Origin: an uncultured Roseburia sp.
GTDB lineage: Bacteria; Bacillota; Clostridia; Lachnospirales; Lachnospiraceae
Assembly: GCA_946002055.1 (NCBI GenBank)
Contig: CAMFYL010000001.1
Location: forward strand, 62,001 to 126,000
Direction of reading: 5' to 3'
DNA: 64,000 bases
The notes under the pieces are model-generated. The model was not told the DNA's origin and searched no databases. It was given only the letters and a program-made list of their open reading frames with translations. Positions 33,238 through 43,656 of the stretch are shown one piece after another; positions within the stretch are counted from its first letter, which is position 1, and each line of letters begins with the position of its first letter. The position numbers and the translations under genes were made by a program.

Positions 33238-34434
33238 ATGAAGACAAAACATAAAAAGAGAAATACTATCATCATTTCCATATGTGTTTTAATAGCAGCA
33301 CTTGCTGTTGGGGGCTTTGCCCTAAGCCGTACCAAGAACCCTAGAATACGTATGTTGCTTTCTATAATACATTTTACAGAATCCACATTGGAAGATCCGG
33401 CGTATCTGCTTTATGATATTGATATCATGGAACTGTGCAGGGAATATCTGAATGCAGATACCCAGATTATCGGTACGGCAGGATTTGATCACATGCAGAA
33501 GGTGAAATCTTCTATCTATATGAATGTGGATGCAACACGTTCCTTTGAACAGAAGAGAGTGGCAGCACATATGAATCTGGACTTTATTGTGATCAATGCA
33601 GGCAAGATGAACCTCTATGGTGAAAAGGAAACGATTTACTTGGACGCTCCACTTTTAGGTGAGAACGTGGGGTATGCTTTCCCCACGGGACTGAATCTTT
33701 TTCCAAGGGCTCCGGATTTAACGTCCGATATTAATCAGACCTGGTTTCGAAAAAATGCTAAGAATATCGTTTCGTTGATGCAAAACATTTCTATGGAAGA
33801 GACGGGAGAGATCCTTCAGGATAAAGACGGTACCATCAGTCAGGAATATATAGTAACTATTCCTAAGGGTGAGGGTGGCTTTGTATGGGATTTATTTGGG
33901 ATGGAAGCACCGGACTATGACGTGGTCAGCTCCATCTATTTGACAAAGGATAACCGCATCCGCCGCGTTTGTATGGATTTGTCCCAAAAGGTGCCGGGGG
34001 CATCCTTTATGCTGGATGGTGTTTCTATGGGAACCTGTTACTTCTATTATGAGTTGCCAGAAAATGAGCGTGTAGAGATGACGATGATTCGCAATCCTAA
34101 GTACAAAAATTGGATGGATTGTAAAATGGTGTACTTTACCAACACTGGAGAAGAATTGACCACAACATCAAATATGACCTGGAATCGTGATGACAAAAGT
34201 TTTTCTTTGAAAGTCAATGACTTGTTGATGACGAAGGGCGATAAGACCATGGCACAGGGCTTTTTCACAGGCGAGGTATCACAGCTTGATAAAAAGCCGG
34301 ATGTGTTCGAAGGCAAGGATGAATACCTCTATGGGCTGGAGGTCTTGGATTGGCGCAAGATTCGCGACGATAGTGAGGCGTTTGTCAATGAAGTTTTGGC
34401 AAAGACTTCTATGTCTGTGCTGATGCAGGAGTGA
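33238..34434 (+). CDS. Unknown membrane-anchored extracellular protein
   Basis: No family recognised. The start at 33238 (MKTKHKKRNTII) uses AAGGTG as ribosome site. A basic N-terminus followed by TIIISICVLIAALAVGGFAL (residues 10-32) is a signal anchor or signal peptide without a lipobox cysteine. The remaining 360 residues look like a soluble extracellular domain with alternating beta-rich text, such as AHMNLDFIVINAGKMNLYGE and SQEYIVTIPKGEGGF. The layout resembles DUF-type proteins that are built on repeated beta-sandwich scaffolds, as in LolA- or DUF6583-like proteins, but that is only an impression. It is a single-gene unit ending in the terminator at 34492. Confidence 0.78.
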   Translation: MKTKHKKRNTIIISICVLIAALAVGGFALSRTKNPRIRMLLSIIHFTESTLEDPAYLLYDIDIMELCREYLNADTQIIGTAGFDHMQKVKSSIYMNVDATRSFEQKRVAAHMNLDFIVINAGKMNLYGEKETIYLDAPLLGENVGYAFPTGLNLFPRAPDLTSDINQTWFRKNAKNIVSLMQNISMEETGEILQDKDGTISQEYIVTIPKGEGGFVWDLFGMEAPDYDVVSSIYLTKDNRIRRVCMDLSQKVPGASFMLDGVSMGTCYFYYELPENERVEMTMIRNPKYKNWMDCKMVYFTNTGEELTTTSNMTWNRDDKSFSLKVNDLLMTKGDKTMAQGFFTGEVSQLDKKPDVFEGKDEYLYGLEVLDWRKIRDDSEAFVNEVLAKTSMSVLMQE

Positions 34435-34458
34435 TAGAACATTTTTTTGATAAACATA

Positions 34459-34488
34459 TTGTAAAATGTGTGTAAATCGTTATATAAT
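34459..34488 (+). promoter_or_regulatory. Promoter of the Na/Pi cotransporter gene, abutting a terminator
   Basis: TTGTAA (34459-34464), 18 bp, perfect TATAAT (34483-34488). The expected start near 34495 lies in the left arm of the terminator at 34492. Confidence 0.55.
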
Positions 34489-34491
34489 TTA

Positions 34492-34530
34492 TAGGCAGTA
34501 GTAAATGTATCGTACTACTGCCTATTTTTT
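34492..34530 (+). terminator. Terminator/attenuator before the Na/Pi gene
   Basis: TAGGCAGTAGTA pairs perfectly with TACTACTGCCTA over nine bases, followed by TTTTTT. It ends the upstream transcript and may also attenuate the local one. Confidence 0.8.
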
Positions 34531-34554
34531 GTAGAAGATAAGGAGACAAAAGAT

Positions 34555-36354
34555 ATGGGAATCACAAATATTCTATCATTGCTCAGCGGTGTTGCCCTGT
34601 TTTTGTTTGGTATGTCCCAGATGGGAGATGGTTTGAAAAAAGCTGCCGGAGAGAAGTTAGAGCTTATCTTATATAAGCTTACAAGTACTCCATTAAAGGG
34701 AGTATTGCTCGGAACAGCAGTTACTGCAATCATTCAGTCATCCTCTGCCACATCTGTCATGGTGGTAGGTTTTGTTAATGCCGGAATGATGAAGGTTGCT
34801 CAAGCCATTGGTATTATTATGGGTGCTAATATTGGTACCAGTGTTACAGGGTGGATTCTCTGTCTTTCCTATATTGATGGCAGTAGTGGCGTGGCACAGA
34901 TTCTTTCCACAGCAACCATTTCTGCCGTTGTTGCCATTGTTGGTATTCTGTTTAAAATGGTGGCAAAGAAGGTGAGTATGAAGAATGTGGGCGACATTAT
35001 GCTTGGATTCTCGATTCTGATGGTTGGTATGCAGATGATGAGTGGTGCTATGTCTCCGTTGAAGTCAGACCCTGATTTTATTGAGTTGCTGACCATGTTT
35101 TCCAATCCGTTTGTAGGTATTATTGTTGGTATTTTGTTTACAGCGGTATTGCAGAGCGCTTCTGCATCTATTGGTATTTTACAGGCGTTGTCTGTTATGG
35201 GTGGAATGACATTTGCCTCCGCATTCCCAATTACCATGGGTATCGGCGTAGGCGCAGCGGTTCCTGTGCTTCTTTCCTCCATCGGAACCAATAAGAACGG
35301 TAAGCGTACAGCGTTGATTTATCTGTTAAATGACTTATTTGGTATGGTTTTCTGGTCCATTGCCTTTTATAGTGTTAATGCTTTTGTGCATTTTGATTTC
35401 TTAGATATGGTAATGAGTCCGGTTAGTATTGCTATTTTAAATTCCGTATTTAGAGTAGCCACTGTTGTTATCCTCTTCCCTTTCATTAAGTGGATTGAGA
35501 AACTGGTATTCTTATTGGTGAAAGACGCACCGGAAGAGTTAGAAGATTTTGCGGATTTCGATTTGCTAGAAGAGAGATTCTTGGCCTATCCAGCCCTTGC
35601 TATTGGACAGAGTCATACCGCTATGAACGGTATGGCTAAGAAGGCAAGAAAAAATGTGATTCGCGCCATCAACTTGCTCTCTGAATTCTCTGAGAACAAA
35701 TACCAAAAGGTTCAAGAGAAAGAAAACCTCATTGACAAATATGAGGATCAGTTGGGTACATACTTGATGCAGTTGACGGGACGGGAGATGACGGAGCCAC
35801 AGGCACAGCAGGTGTCCATTCTGCTTCATTCCGTGTCCGATTTTGAACGACTCGGTGATCATGCGGTCAACATTGCAGAGACGGCCAATGAACTTCATGA
35901 AAAGAAAGTATCTTTCTCTGAAGAAGCGAATAAGGAATTAAAGGTGTTGGAGAATGCTGTTCGCGAGATTATTCAGATTACGGTTACATCTTTTGAGCGA
36001 CATGACAATCAACTGGCAATTCAGGTTGAGCCACTTCGTGAGTTGATCATTGCATTGTGTGACGAGTTAAAGTCTCGTCACGTAGCACGACTTCGCAAAG
36101 GAATGTGTGAGTGGAAACAGGGATTTCCGTTTAATAATTTGTTGACGGACTTTGAAAGAATTGCAGCCCACTGCTCGAATATTGCATTGGCAATGATTGA
36201 AGCTGAAACAGCCAGCTTTGATATGCACAAATATGAAAAGAGTATCAGAGAGAAGAGCAACGCTGAGTACGTTCGTCTCTATGAGTCATTTGAAGATAAA
36301 TACAAGTTGCCAAAGGCAACAAAGAAAAAGGATAAGAGCGATAACAAAGAATGA
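34555..36354 (+). CDS. Na/Pi cotransporter family protein with PhoU-like domain
   Basis: Probable sodium-driven phosphate importer or exporter of the NptA/YjbB type. Two inverted repeats of the transporter are visible with their signature glutamine-serine motifs: IIQSSSATSVMVVGFVNAG and VLQSASASIGILQALSVMG. About nine membrane segments occupy residues 1-320. Residues 350-560 form a helical PhoU-like domain (HSVSDFERLGDHAVNIAETA is the PhoU motif; FERIAAHCSNIALAMIEAE its repeat). The tail is lysine-rich. Length 599 is typical. AAGGAGACAAAAGAT is the ribosome site. The stop overlaps the PPTase ATG by four bases (ATGA). Confidence 0.93.
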   Translation: MGITNILSLLSGVALFLFGMSQMGDGLKKAAGEKLELILYKLTSTPLKGVLLGTAVTAIIQSSSATSVMVVGFVNAGMMKVAQAIGIIMGANIGTSVTGWILCLSYIDGSSGVAQILSTATISAVVAIVGILFKMVAKKVSMKNVGDIMLGFSILMVGMQMMSGAMSPLKSDPDFIELLTMFSNPFVGIIVGILFTAVLQSASASIGILQALSVMGGMTFASAFPITMGIGVGAAVPVLLSSIGTNKNGKRTALIYLLNDLFGMVFWSIAFYSVNAFVHFDFLDMVMSPVSIAILNSVFRVATVVILFPFIKWIEKLVFLLVKDAPEELEDFADFDLLEERFLAYPALAIGQSHTAMNGMAKKARKNVIRAINLLSEFSENKYQKVQEKENLIDKYEDQLGTYLMQLTGREMTEPQAQQVSILLHSVSDFERLGDHAVNIAETANELHEKKVSFSEEANKELKVLENAVREIIQITVTSFERHDNQLAIQVEPLRELIIALCDELKSRHVARLRKGMCEWKQGFPFNNLLTDFERIAAHCSNIALAMIEAETASFDMHKYEKSIREKSNAEYVRLYESFEDKYKLPKATKKKDKSDNKE

Positions 36355-37013
36355 TAATAATCTCTTATGGAAACAATGAGAACATAATACAGCAGCAAGG
36401 GCAGGAGGCTATGTTGGCGATGCTTAGTCAGTGCCGAAAAGATAGAGTCCTGGCCTCGGCTGCACCAGGTGTCAAAGAACAGGCACTGGTATCCAGTTGG
36501 CTTTTGGAGTCCTCTTTGCGAAAGCAAGGCATCCAAGAGCCTTTTGTATATGAGAAATCCCAAAGAGGTAAGCCATATCTGGTATCTCAGGGCGGGGAGG
36601 AAGTACATTTTTCCCTGTCTCACACAAACGAGATGTCAGTGGCCGCTGTATCCAATCACCTTGTGGGGGTAGATGCGGAGCGCCTTGGCAGGGGGAGACA
36701 GACTGTTGTGGAACGATTCTTTGCCAGCGGGGAAAGGAAATACTTGTCGCTGTGCACGGGGGATGAGTGGGATGTTTCTTTTACTCTGTTTTGGACAGTA
36801 AAAGAGGCAATCGCGAAATGTCTGGATGTGAATTTGGCGAAGCTTTGCCAAGAGGTGGATGTCTCCGGATGTGCGAAGGACATATTGCATGAGGCTGTGA
36901 AAATGTATACTCCGGAAATTGGTGACGTTTATGTATGTTCCTTTCAAGTGGATGGACACATCATATCCTGTGCCTCACAATCAGAGGATGATTTTTCTTT
37001 GAAAAGATGTTGA
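36351..37013 (+). CDS. Sfp-type 4'-phosphopantetheinyl transferase
   Basis: Transfers phosphopantetheine from CoA to carrier proteins. The two Mg/CoA motifs are visible: VGVDAERLGRG near residue 105 and FTLFWTVKEAIAKCLD near 145 (the WxxKEA element). Length (220 aa) is that of Sfp, not of the 120-residue AcpS. No polyketide or peptide synthetase is near, so the substrate may be fatty-acid ACP or a distant carrier. The start overlaps the Na/Pi stop, so the pair is translationally coupled; a functional link is not apparent. The ilvN promoter begins inside the last codons. Confidence 0.9.
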   Translation: MIIISYGNNENIIQQQGQEAMLAMLSQCRKDRVLASAAPGVKEQALVSSWLLESSLRKQGIQEPFVYEKSQRGKPYLVSQGGEEVHFSLSHTNEMSVAAVSNHLVGVDAERLGRGRQTVVERFFASGERKYLSLCTGDEWDVSFTLFWTVKEAIAKCLDVNLAKLCQEVDVSGCAKDILHEAVKMYTPEIGDVYVCSFQVDGHIISCASQSEDDFSLKRC

Positions 37014-37037
37014 CAAATACCATTGGTGTGCTAGAAT
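37010..37037 (+). promoter_or_regulatory. ilvN-ilvC promoter
   Basis: Consensus TTGACA (37010-37015), 16 bp, TAGAAT (37032-37037). The 55-base leader shows no T-box. Confidence 0.7.
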
Positions 37038-37097
37038 TGATTTAGTGCTTTAAAGTGCCACATTGTTTTTGCAATATGAATTTGGAGAGGGAAGACT

Positions 37098-37601
37098 ATG
37101 AGACGACAAGTAATGTCTATTTTAGTAGAGAATACACCGGGACTTTTGAGTCACGTTTCAGGTTTGTTCAGTCGCAGAGGATATAACATTGATAGTTTTT
37201 CGGCAGGTGTGACAGCGGACCCTAGATTTACCAGAGCAACCATTGTTGCCAGCGGAGACGAGTTGATTCTGGAGCAGATAGAAAAGCAACTTGCCAAATT
37301 AGAGGATGTAGTTGATATTAAGATTTTGGAGCCGGGCGCATCTGTGACCAGGGAGATGATGCTGGTTAAGATTGCTGCTACCAAGAAAGACCGCCAGGAT
37401 GTGGATACCTTAACCGGTTTCTTCCACGGTAAAGTGGTGGATGTAACACATGATTCTATGGTTATTGAAATTTCAGGCCATCAGGATAAATTAGAGTCAT
37501 TCTTAGAAGTGATTGCTGACGATTATGAGATATTAGAGTTGGCTAGAACAGGACTTACAGGCCTTACAAGGGGATCTAAGGATGTCGTAATTATTGAGTG
37601 A
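37098..37601 (+). CDS. ilvN: Acetolactate synthase regulatory (small) subunit
   Basis: Binds valine and confers feedback control on acetohydroxyacid synthase. The N-terminal ACT domain reads RQVMSILVENTPGLLSHVSG then LFSRRGYNIDSFSAG, and the C-terminal domain ends FLEVIADDYEILELARTG followed by GLTRGS. 167 residues is the normal clostridial length (ilvH-like). The catalytic subunit ilvB is not adjacent, so it must be encoded elsewhere. GGAGAGGGAAGACT precedes the start. It pairs with ilvC after 21 bases under one promoter. Confidence 0.94.
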   Translation: MRRQVMSILVENTPGLLSHVSGLFSRRGYNIDSFSAGVTADPRFTRATIVASGDELILEQIEKQLAKLEDVVDIKILEPGASVTREMMLVKIAATKKDRQDVDTLTGFFHGKVVDVTHDSMVIEISGHQDKLESFLEVIADDYEILELARTGLTGLTRGSKDVVIIE

Positions 37602-37604
37602 TAA

Positions 37605-38651
<1,047 letters not shown>

Positions 38652-38671
38652 TCCAGTCATACATAAAACAA

Positions 38672-38707
38672 GCCCTGTACCTATTTGGTACAGGGCATTT
38701 TTATTTT
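38672..38707 (+). terminator. Terminator of ilvN-ilvC
   Basis: GCCCTGTACC pairs perfectly with GGTACAGGGC, then ATTTTTATTTT. Confidence 0.92.
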
Positions 38708-38718
38708 CTCTAAAAATA

Positions 38719-38749
38719 TGTCGAAAAAAGATAAAAAGTGTAATATAAT
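38719..38749 (+). promoter_or_regulatory. First chemoreceptor promoter with overlapping 0A box
   Basis: TATAAT (38744-38749) with TCGAAA 17 bp upstream. The -35 region overlaps TGTCGAA (38719-38725), an exact Spo0A heptamer, a position compatible with repression or direct activation. Confidence 0.5.
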
Positions 38750-38794
38750 AAAGCTAATTGTGAGGAGACAATTGGGCGGTTTAGGAGGTACATC

Positions 38795-40207
38795 ATGAAA
38801 AAAAGTATCAAGGTACGATTGATAGCCTTGCTGTCGGTCATGGGAGTGTTGTTGGTTGCCATAAGCGCAATGAATGTGGGGGCGCTAAAGCTAATTGACG
38901 GACTCAATCAACAAATCTCAGAGCAAATGGAGGACTATCGATTTGGCGTTGACTATGGAGCTATTGAAACAGCAAACCAGGCAAGTGACAATATCGATGA
39001 GGCAATGAGATTGGTAAACATCAGGGTGCAGGGAACCTTCATGTTTGATGTTGCACTTCTGGTTGTTGGCTTTATTGTATTTGTTATTGGTATTGTGATG
39101 GCAAACAAAAACATTGCAAAACCAGCTAAGCAAGCAAGTCAGGAATTGGAAGACATTGTTGGCAAATTGCAGGAGGGAAGAGGCGATTTGACCCAACGTA
39201 TCAATTCAAAATCTCAGGATGAGATTGGGAAGTTGGCAGGGGGTGTGGACAAGTTCATTGATATCCTGCAGGTATTAATGTTGAAGATTCAGAATGCGTC
39301 AGTGCGAATGAAGTCATCTGTTGGAGAGATTTCGGGACAGATTGATGAGTCAAACCGCAGTGCTATGAATGTGTCTGCGGCAACAGAAGAATTGGCAGCT
39401 AGTATGGAAGAAATTAGCGCCACCATTGAACAGATTGCACAGAACAGCTCTGATATCTTGGGGCAGATTCAGGGCATCCGTGACAGGGCCAACCGTGGCG
39501 TGGAAGAGATGAACGGAATCAAGCATCATGCAGAACAGATGTATCGAGAGGCATTGTCGAATAAGCAAACAACGGAAGATGCATTTGTTCAGATGGGAGA
39601 GACCTTGAAAACGGCGGTGGAAGCAAGCCGGAGCGTGGAACAAATCAATGAACTTACCGGAAATATTCTAGACATTGCAAGTCAGACGAACCTGCTTGCA
39701 CTCAATGCGTCCATTGAGGCGGCCAGAGCCGGTGAAGCCGGTAAGGGATTTGCTGTGGTAGCTGATGAAATTCGTCAGCTGGCAGACGACAGTAGAGAGA
39801 CAGCCAATAACATCCAGACCATCAGTGGTATTGTGACAGATGCGGTGACAAGTCTTTCAGAAAATGCAACCGGGATGATTGATTTCGTAAATGATAATAT
39901 TATGAACGATTATGAGAAGTTCGTACAGATTATCAGCCAATACGAAAGTGATACGGTGGAAATGAGCAACACCTTATCAGGATTTGCAGAAGAGACGGTA
40001 GCGATTACAGGGACGATGGACTCTGTCAACACAGGTATCGACGATATTTCAACAACCTTGGAGCAAAGCTCCATGGGTATTACAGAGGTGGCAAATGAAG
40101 CCACACAGCTGGTGAATGCAATTTCTTCTATTTTGGAAGAAACCCAGAATAACAAAGAGATTTCAGAGGAACTTCAAAACGAAGTAAACAACTTTGAAAA
40201 GGTATAA
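38795..40207 (+). CDS. Methyl-accepting chemotaxis protein, first of a tandem pair
   Basis: Chemoreceptor that signals to CheA/CheW. Its 470 residues start with a membrane segment ([20 protein letters not shown], about 9-30), a very short outside loop of some 45 residues, a second membrane segment ([20 protein letters not shown], about 79-98), a HAMP domain (about 100-150), and a long cytoplasmic coiled coil with the tip [20 protein letters not shown] then [18 protein letters not shown]. The outside loop is far too small for a dCache or 4HB sensor, so the signal may be sensed in or at the membrane or via partners. The downstream gene is nearly identical in the signalling part. AGGAGGTACATC is the ribosome site. 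Confidence 0.95.
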   Translation: MKKSIKVRLIALLSVMGVLLVAISAMNVGALKLIDGLNQQISEQMEDYRFGVDYGAIETANQASDNIDEAMRLVNIRVQGTFMFDVALLVVGFIVFVIGIVMANKNIAKPAKQASQELEDIVGKLQEGRGDLTQRINSKSQDEIGKLAGGVDKFIDILQVLMLKIQNASVRMKSSVGEISGQIDESNRSAMNVSAATEELAASMEEISATIEQIAQNSSDILGQIQGIRDRANRGVEEMNGIKHHAEQMYREALSNKQTTEDAFVQMGETLKTAVEASRSVEQINELTGNILDIASQTNLLALNASIEAARAGEAGKGFAVVADEIRQLADDSRETANNIQTISGIVTDAVTSLSENATGMIDFVNDNIMNDYEKFVQIISQYESDTVEMSNTLSGFAEETVAITGTMDSVNTGIDDISTTLEQSSMGITEVANEATQLVNAISSILEETQNNKEISEELQNEVNNFEKV

Positions 40208-40230
40208 TATTACAGAAAACTGATGAGAAA

Positions 40231-40271
40231 AATAACCCTTTTGTCTTTTGTGCAAAAGGGTTATTTTTTTG
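40231..40271 (+). terminator. Terminator of the first chemoreceptor gene
   Basis: AATAACCCTTTTG pairs with CAAAAGGGTTATT, followed by seven T. Confidence 0.9.
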
Positions 40272-40288
40272 GAAACTTGTTGGTTTTT

Positions 40289-40319
40289 TTGTTTCATTTT
40301 GTCCAAAAAGTGATATAAT
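40289..40319 (+). promoter_or_regulatory. Second chemoreceptor promoter
   Basis: Perfect TATAAT (40314-40319). TTGTTT is 19 bp upstream and TTTCAT 16 bp upstream, so the -35 is uncertain. No sigma-D pattern and no 0A box are seen, unlike the first gene. Confidence 0.45.
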
Positions 40320-40355
40320 TTATCTAGTATGGTTTAGTGAAGGAGGAACTTCTTT

Positions 40356-41768
40356 ATGAAGAAAAGTATCAAGGGTAGATTAATAAGTTTATTATCTATT
40401 ATGGGGGTACTTCTAATTGTTATCACTGCCATGAATGTTATGGCACTGAAAACAATTAACGGATATAACGAGGTGATATCCCGGTCAATGGACAGCTATC
40501 GATTCAGTGTTAAGACAGCTGAGGTTGATATGACAAAAACAGCTAGTGCATCCATTGACAGCGCCATGTCCCAGGTGAATGCAAGAGTACAGGGGACATT
40601 TATTTTTGACTTGGCAGTTTTGGGCATTGGGATGCTGGTATTTGTTTTTGGTATTGTTGTTGCCAACAAGAAGATCGCAAGCCCTGCAAAACAGGCAAGT
40701 AAAGAACTAGACGATATTGTTGTGAAGTTACAAGAAGGTCGTGGTGACTTGACACAGAGAATCAATTCCAAGTCCCAGGATGAGATTGGACAGCTGGCCG
40801 GAGGCGTTGATAAGTTTATTGATATTCTTCAAGAGCTTATGCTAAAGATTCAGAATGCTTCCGAACGTATGAAGTCATCTGTTGGAGAAGTTTCGGGGCA
40901 GATTGATGAATCAAACCGCAGTGCTATGAATGTATCTGCAGCAACAGAAGAGTTGGCAGCCAGTATGGAAGAAATTAGTGCCACCATCGATCAGATTGCA
41001 AAGAACAGCTCAGATATTTTAGCAGAAATCCAGGAAATTAGAGATAGAGCTAACGATGGCGTAAATGAGATGAACGACATCAAGCATCGCGCTGAGGCAA
41101 TGCATAGAGATGCACTTTGTAGCAAGCAAACAACAGAAGATACCTTTGCTCAGATGGGTGAGACCCTGAGAACAGCTGTGGAAGCCAGCAAGAGTGTTGA
41201 GCAGATCAATGAACTTACGGGCAACATTTTGGACATTGCAAGTCAGACAAACTTGCTTGCACTCAATGCATCCATTGAGGCGGCAAGAGCCGGTGAAGCA
41301 GGTAAGGGATTTGCCGTTGTAGCTGATGAGATTCGTCAGTTGGCAGATGATAGTAGGGAGACTGCCAATAACATTCAGACCATCAGCGGTATTGTGATGG
41401 ACGCTGTTACAAGCTTGTCAGACAATGCAACCGGAATGATTGACTTTGTGAATGATAACATTATGAATGACTACGAGAAGTTTGTGGAGATTATCAGTCA
41501 GTATGAAAGCGATACTGTTGAGATGAGCAAAACACTTTCCGGTTTTGCTGAAGAGACAGTAGAGATTACAGGAACTATGGATTTTGTTAATACAGGTATT
41601 GACGATATTTCTAATACATTGGAGCAGAGTTCACTTGGTATTTCTGACGTGGCAAACGAGGCAACTCAGCTTGTTATGGCTATCTCATCTATTTTGGAGG
41701 AGACCCAGAATAACAAGAGCATTTCCGAAGAATTGGAGAATGAAGTGAACAACTTCGAAAAAGTATAA
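40356..41768 (+). CDS. Methyl-accepting chemotaxis protein, second of a tandem pair
   Basis: Same length (470 aa) and architecture as its upstream neighbour: membrane segments at about 9-30 ([20 protein letters not shown]) and 79-98 ([20 protein letters not shown]), HAMP, and an almost identical signalling hairpin ([20 protein letters not shown]). The short outside loop differs strongly ([20 protein letters not shown] versus [20 protein letters not shown] in the first). Duplication followed by divergence of the loop implies different inputs to the same output. Neither ends in a CheR-binding pentapeptide. AAGGAGGAAC is the ribosome site. Each copy has its own promoter and terminator. Confidence 0.95.
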   Translation: MKKSIKGRLISLLSIMGVLLIVITAMNVMALKTINGYNEVISRSMDSYRFSVKTAEVDMTKTASASIDSAMSQVNARVQGTFIFDLAVLGIGMLVFVFGIVVANKKIASPAKQASKELDDIVVKLQEGRGDLTQRINSKSQDEIGQLAGGVDKFIDILQELMLKIQNASERMKSSVGEVSGQIDESNRSAMNVSAATEELAASMEEISATIDQIAKNSSDILAEIQEIRDRANDGVNEMNDIKHRAEAMHRDALCSKQTTEDTFAQMGETLRTAVEASKSVEQINELTGNILDIASQTNLLALNASIEAARAGEAGKGFAVVADEIRQLADDSRETANNIQTISGIVMDAVTSLSDNATGMIDFVNDNIMNDYEKFVEIISQYESDTVEMSKTLSGFAEETVEITGTMDFVNTGIDDISNTLEQSSLGISDVANEATQLVMAISSILEETQNNKSISEELENEVNNFEKV

Positions 41769-41786
41769 TTCCGATAGGAGATCGAT

Positions 41787-41824
41787 AGCTCTTTTGTCTA
41801 CTTCAGACAAAAGAGCTGTTTTTT
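41787..41824 (+). terminator. Terminator of the second chemoreceptor gene
   Basis: AGCTCTTTTGTCT pairs perfectly with AGACAAAAGAGCT, then GTTTTTT. Confidence 0.92.
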
Positions 41825-41836
41825 ATTGGTAAGGGT

Positions 41837-41865
41837 TTGAAATTACTTTAACAGTGTGCTATACT
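41837..41865 (+). promoter_or_regulatory. leuCD promoter
   Basis: TTGAAA (41837-41842), 17 bp, TATACT (41860-41865). Confidence 0.65.
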
Positions 41866-41900
41866 AAAGTGCAACGTAAAAGAAAGGATGGAAATAAGTT

Positions 41901-43163
41901 ATGGGAATGACAATGACCCAAAAGATTTTGGCTGCTCACGCAGGTTTAGATTCTGTAGTTGCAGGACAATTGATTGAGGCGGAATTAGATTTGGTGCTGG
42001 GCAATGACATTACATCACCAGTTGCCATTCATGAAATTGAAAAAATGAAAGTAGATGGCGTTTTTCACAAAGACAAGATTGCTCTTGTTATGGACCACTT
42101 TATTCCTAACAAGGATATTAAGTCTGCAGAGCACTGCAAATGTGTTCGTGAATTTGCTTGCAAAAACGAAATAACCAATTACTTTGATGTGGGACAAATG
42201 GGAATTGAGCATGCGCTTTTGCCTGAGAAGGGATTGACGGTTGCAGGTGACGTGATTATTGGAGCAGATTCCCACACATGTACATACGGAGCTTTAGGAG
42301 CCTTTTCGACCGGCGTGGGAAGTACAGACATGGCTGCAGGAATGGCTACCGGCAAAGCTTGGTTTAAGGTGCCATCGGCAATTAAGTTTAACATCGTTGG
42401 AAAGCCACAGGAGTACATCAGTGGTAAGGATTTGATTTTACATATTATTGGTATGATTGGAGTGGATGGTGCTCTTTATAAGTCTATGGAGTTTGTAGGA
42501 GAAGGCATTCAGCATCTTTCTATGGATGATCGCCTCTGCATCTCTAATATGGCTATTGAGGCCGGAGCCAAGAATGGTATCTTTCCGGTAGACGATGTTA
42601 CCATCGCCTATATGAAGGAGCACTCTACAAGAGAGTACAAGATTTTTGAGGCAGATGAAGATGCAGTTTACGATGAGGAATACACCATTGACTTAAGTCA
42701 GCTCACGTCTACCGTTTCTTTCCCACATTTGCCGGAAAATACAAAAACCATTGACGAAGTGGGAGACATTGCAATCGATCAGGTTGTCATTGGATCTTGT
42801 ACCAATGGAAGATTCGAAGATTTGGCAATGGCTGATAAGATTTTGAAGGGCAAGAAGGTGAAGAAGGGGCTTCGTGTCATTATTATCCCCGGAACACAGC
42901 AGATTTATTTGGATGCCATGGAGGCTGGCTTTATCAAAGATTTTATCGAGGCTGGTTGTGTGGTTTCCACACCTACATGCGGACCATGTCTTGGAGGATA
43001 TATGGGAGTTTTGGCTGCAGGAGAGCGTTGTGTTTCAACAACCAACCGCAACTTTGTAGGTCGTATGGGACATGTTGATTCTGAAGTATATTTGGCTTCA
43101 CCGGCAGTTGCAGCTGCCAGCGCATTGACAGGTAAGATTTCCGGACCAAAGGAGGTAATGTAA
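41901..43163 (+). CDS. leuC: 3-isopropylmalate dehydratase large subunit
   Basis: Aconitase-family enzyme that isomerises 2- to 3-isopropylmalate in leucine synthesis, together with LeuD. Of 420 residues, [37 protein letters not shown] and [19 protein letters not shown] carry the three cysteines of the [4Fe-4S] cluster. The size marks the short archaeal/clostridial type, in which homoaconitase and isopropylmalate isomerase are hard to tell apart; the adjacent leuD and nearby ilvNC favour leucine. GAAAGGATGG precedes the start. The stop overlaps the leuD ATG by one base. leuA and leuB are not in the window. Confidence 0.93.
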   Translation: MGMTMTQKILAAHAGLDSVVAGQLIEAELDLVLGNDITSPVAIHEIEKMKVDGVFHKDKIALVMDHFIPNKDIKSAEHCKCVREFACKNEITNYFDVGQMGIEHALLPEKGLTVAGDVIIGADSHTCTYGALGAFSTGVGSTDMAAGMATGKAWFKVPSAIKFNIVGKPQEYISGKDLILHIIGMIGVDGALYKSMEFVGEGIQHLSMDDRLCISNMAIEAGAKNGIFPVDDVTIAYMKEHSTREYKIFEADEDAVYDEEYTIDLSQLTSTVSFPHLPENTKTIDEVGDIAIDQVVIGSCTNGRFEDLAMADKILKGKKVKKGLRVIIIPGTQQIYLDAMEAGFIKDFIEAGCVVSTPTCGPCLGGYMGVLAAGERCVSTTNRNFVGRMGHVDSEVYLASPAVAAASALTGKISGPKEVM

Positions 43164-43651
43164 TGAAAGCAGCACAGGGAAGAGTATTTAAATTTGGAGA
43201 TAATGTAGATACAGACGTGATCATACCGGCTCGTTATCTGAACTCATCAGATCCTAAGGAGTTGGCAACACATTGTATGGAGGATATTGATGCAGATTTC
43301 GTGAATAAAGTTTCTGTTGGAGATATTATGGTGGCCAACAAGAACTTTGGCTGTGGCTCTTCCAGAGAACACGCGCCAATTGCTATTAAGGCATCCGGTG
43401 TCAGCTGTGTTATCGCAGAAACCTTTGCCCGCATTTTTTACCGCAATGCCATCAATATCGGATTGCCTATTATTGAGTGCCCGGAGGCGGCAAAGGCCAT
43501 TAAGGATGGGGATGAAGTAAAAGTGGATTTTGATTCCGGCGTAATTACCGATGTAACCACCGGAGAGGAATTCCAAGGACAGGCATTCCCACCATTTATG
43601 CAAAAGATTATTGCATGCGAAGGTTTGGTGAATTACATTAACCAGAAATAA
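43163..43651 (+). CDS. leuD: 3-isopropylmalate dehydratase small subunit
   Basis: Swivelling-domain subunit completing the LeuCD enzyme. The 162-residue sequence has [20 protein letters not shown] and the substrate-binding loop [20 protein letters not shown], both diagnostic. The ATG overlaps the leuC stop (TAATG), a strong sign of coupled translation, with AGGAGGT at a good distance. The gene runs convergently into the AP2/HNH-like gene, with only 5 bases between stops and a weak shared hairpin (CGTCTA/TAGACG). Confidence 0.95.
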   Translation: MKAAQGRVFKFGDNVDTDVIIPARYLNSSDPKELATHCMEDIDADFVNKVSVGDIMVANKNFGCGSSREHAPIAIKASGVSCVIAETFARIFYRNAINIGLPIIECPEAAKAIKDGDEVKVDFDSGVITDVTTGEEFQGQAFPPFMQKIIACEGLVNYINQK

Positions 43652-43656
43652 AGCGT

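Noticed and set aside
39554-39566. 0A-box heptamer TGTCGAA inside the first chemoreceptor gene (similar one near 63544)
   Set aside because: Within coding sequence, explained by chance at this sequence length.
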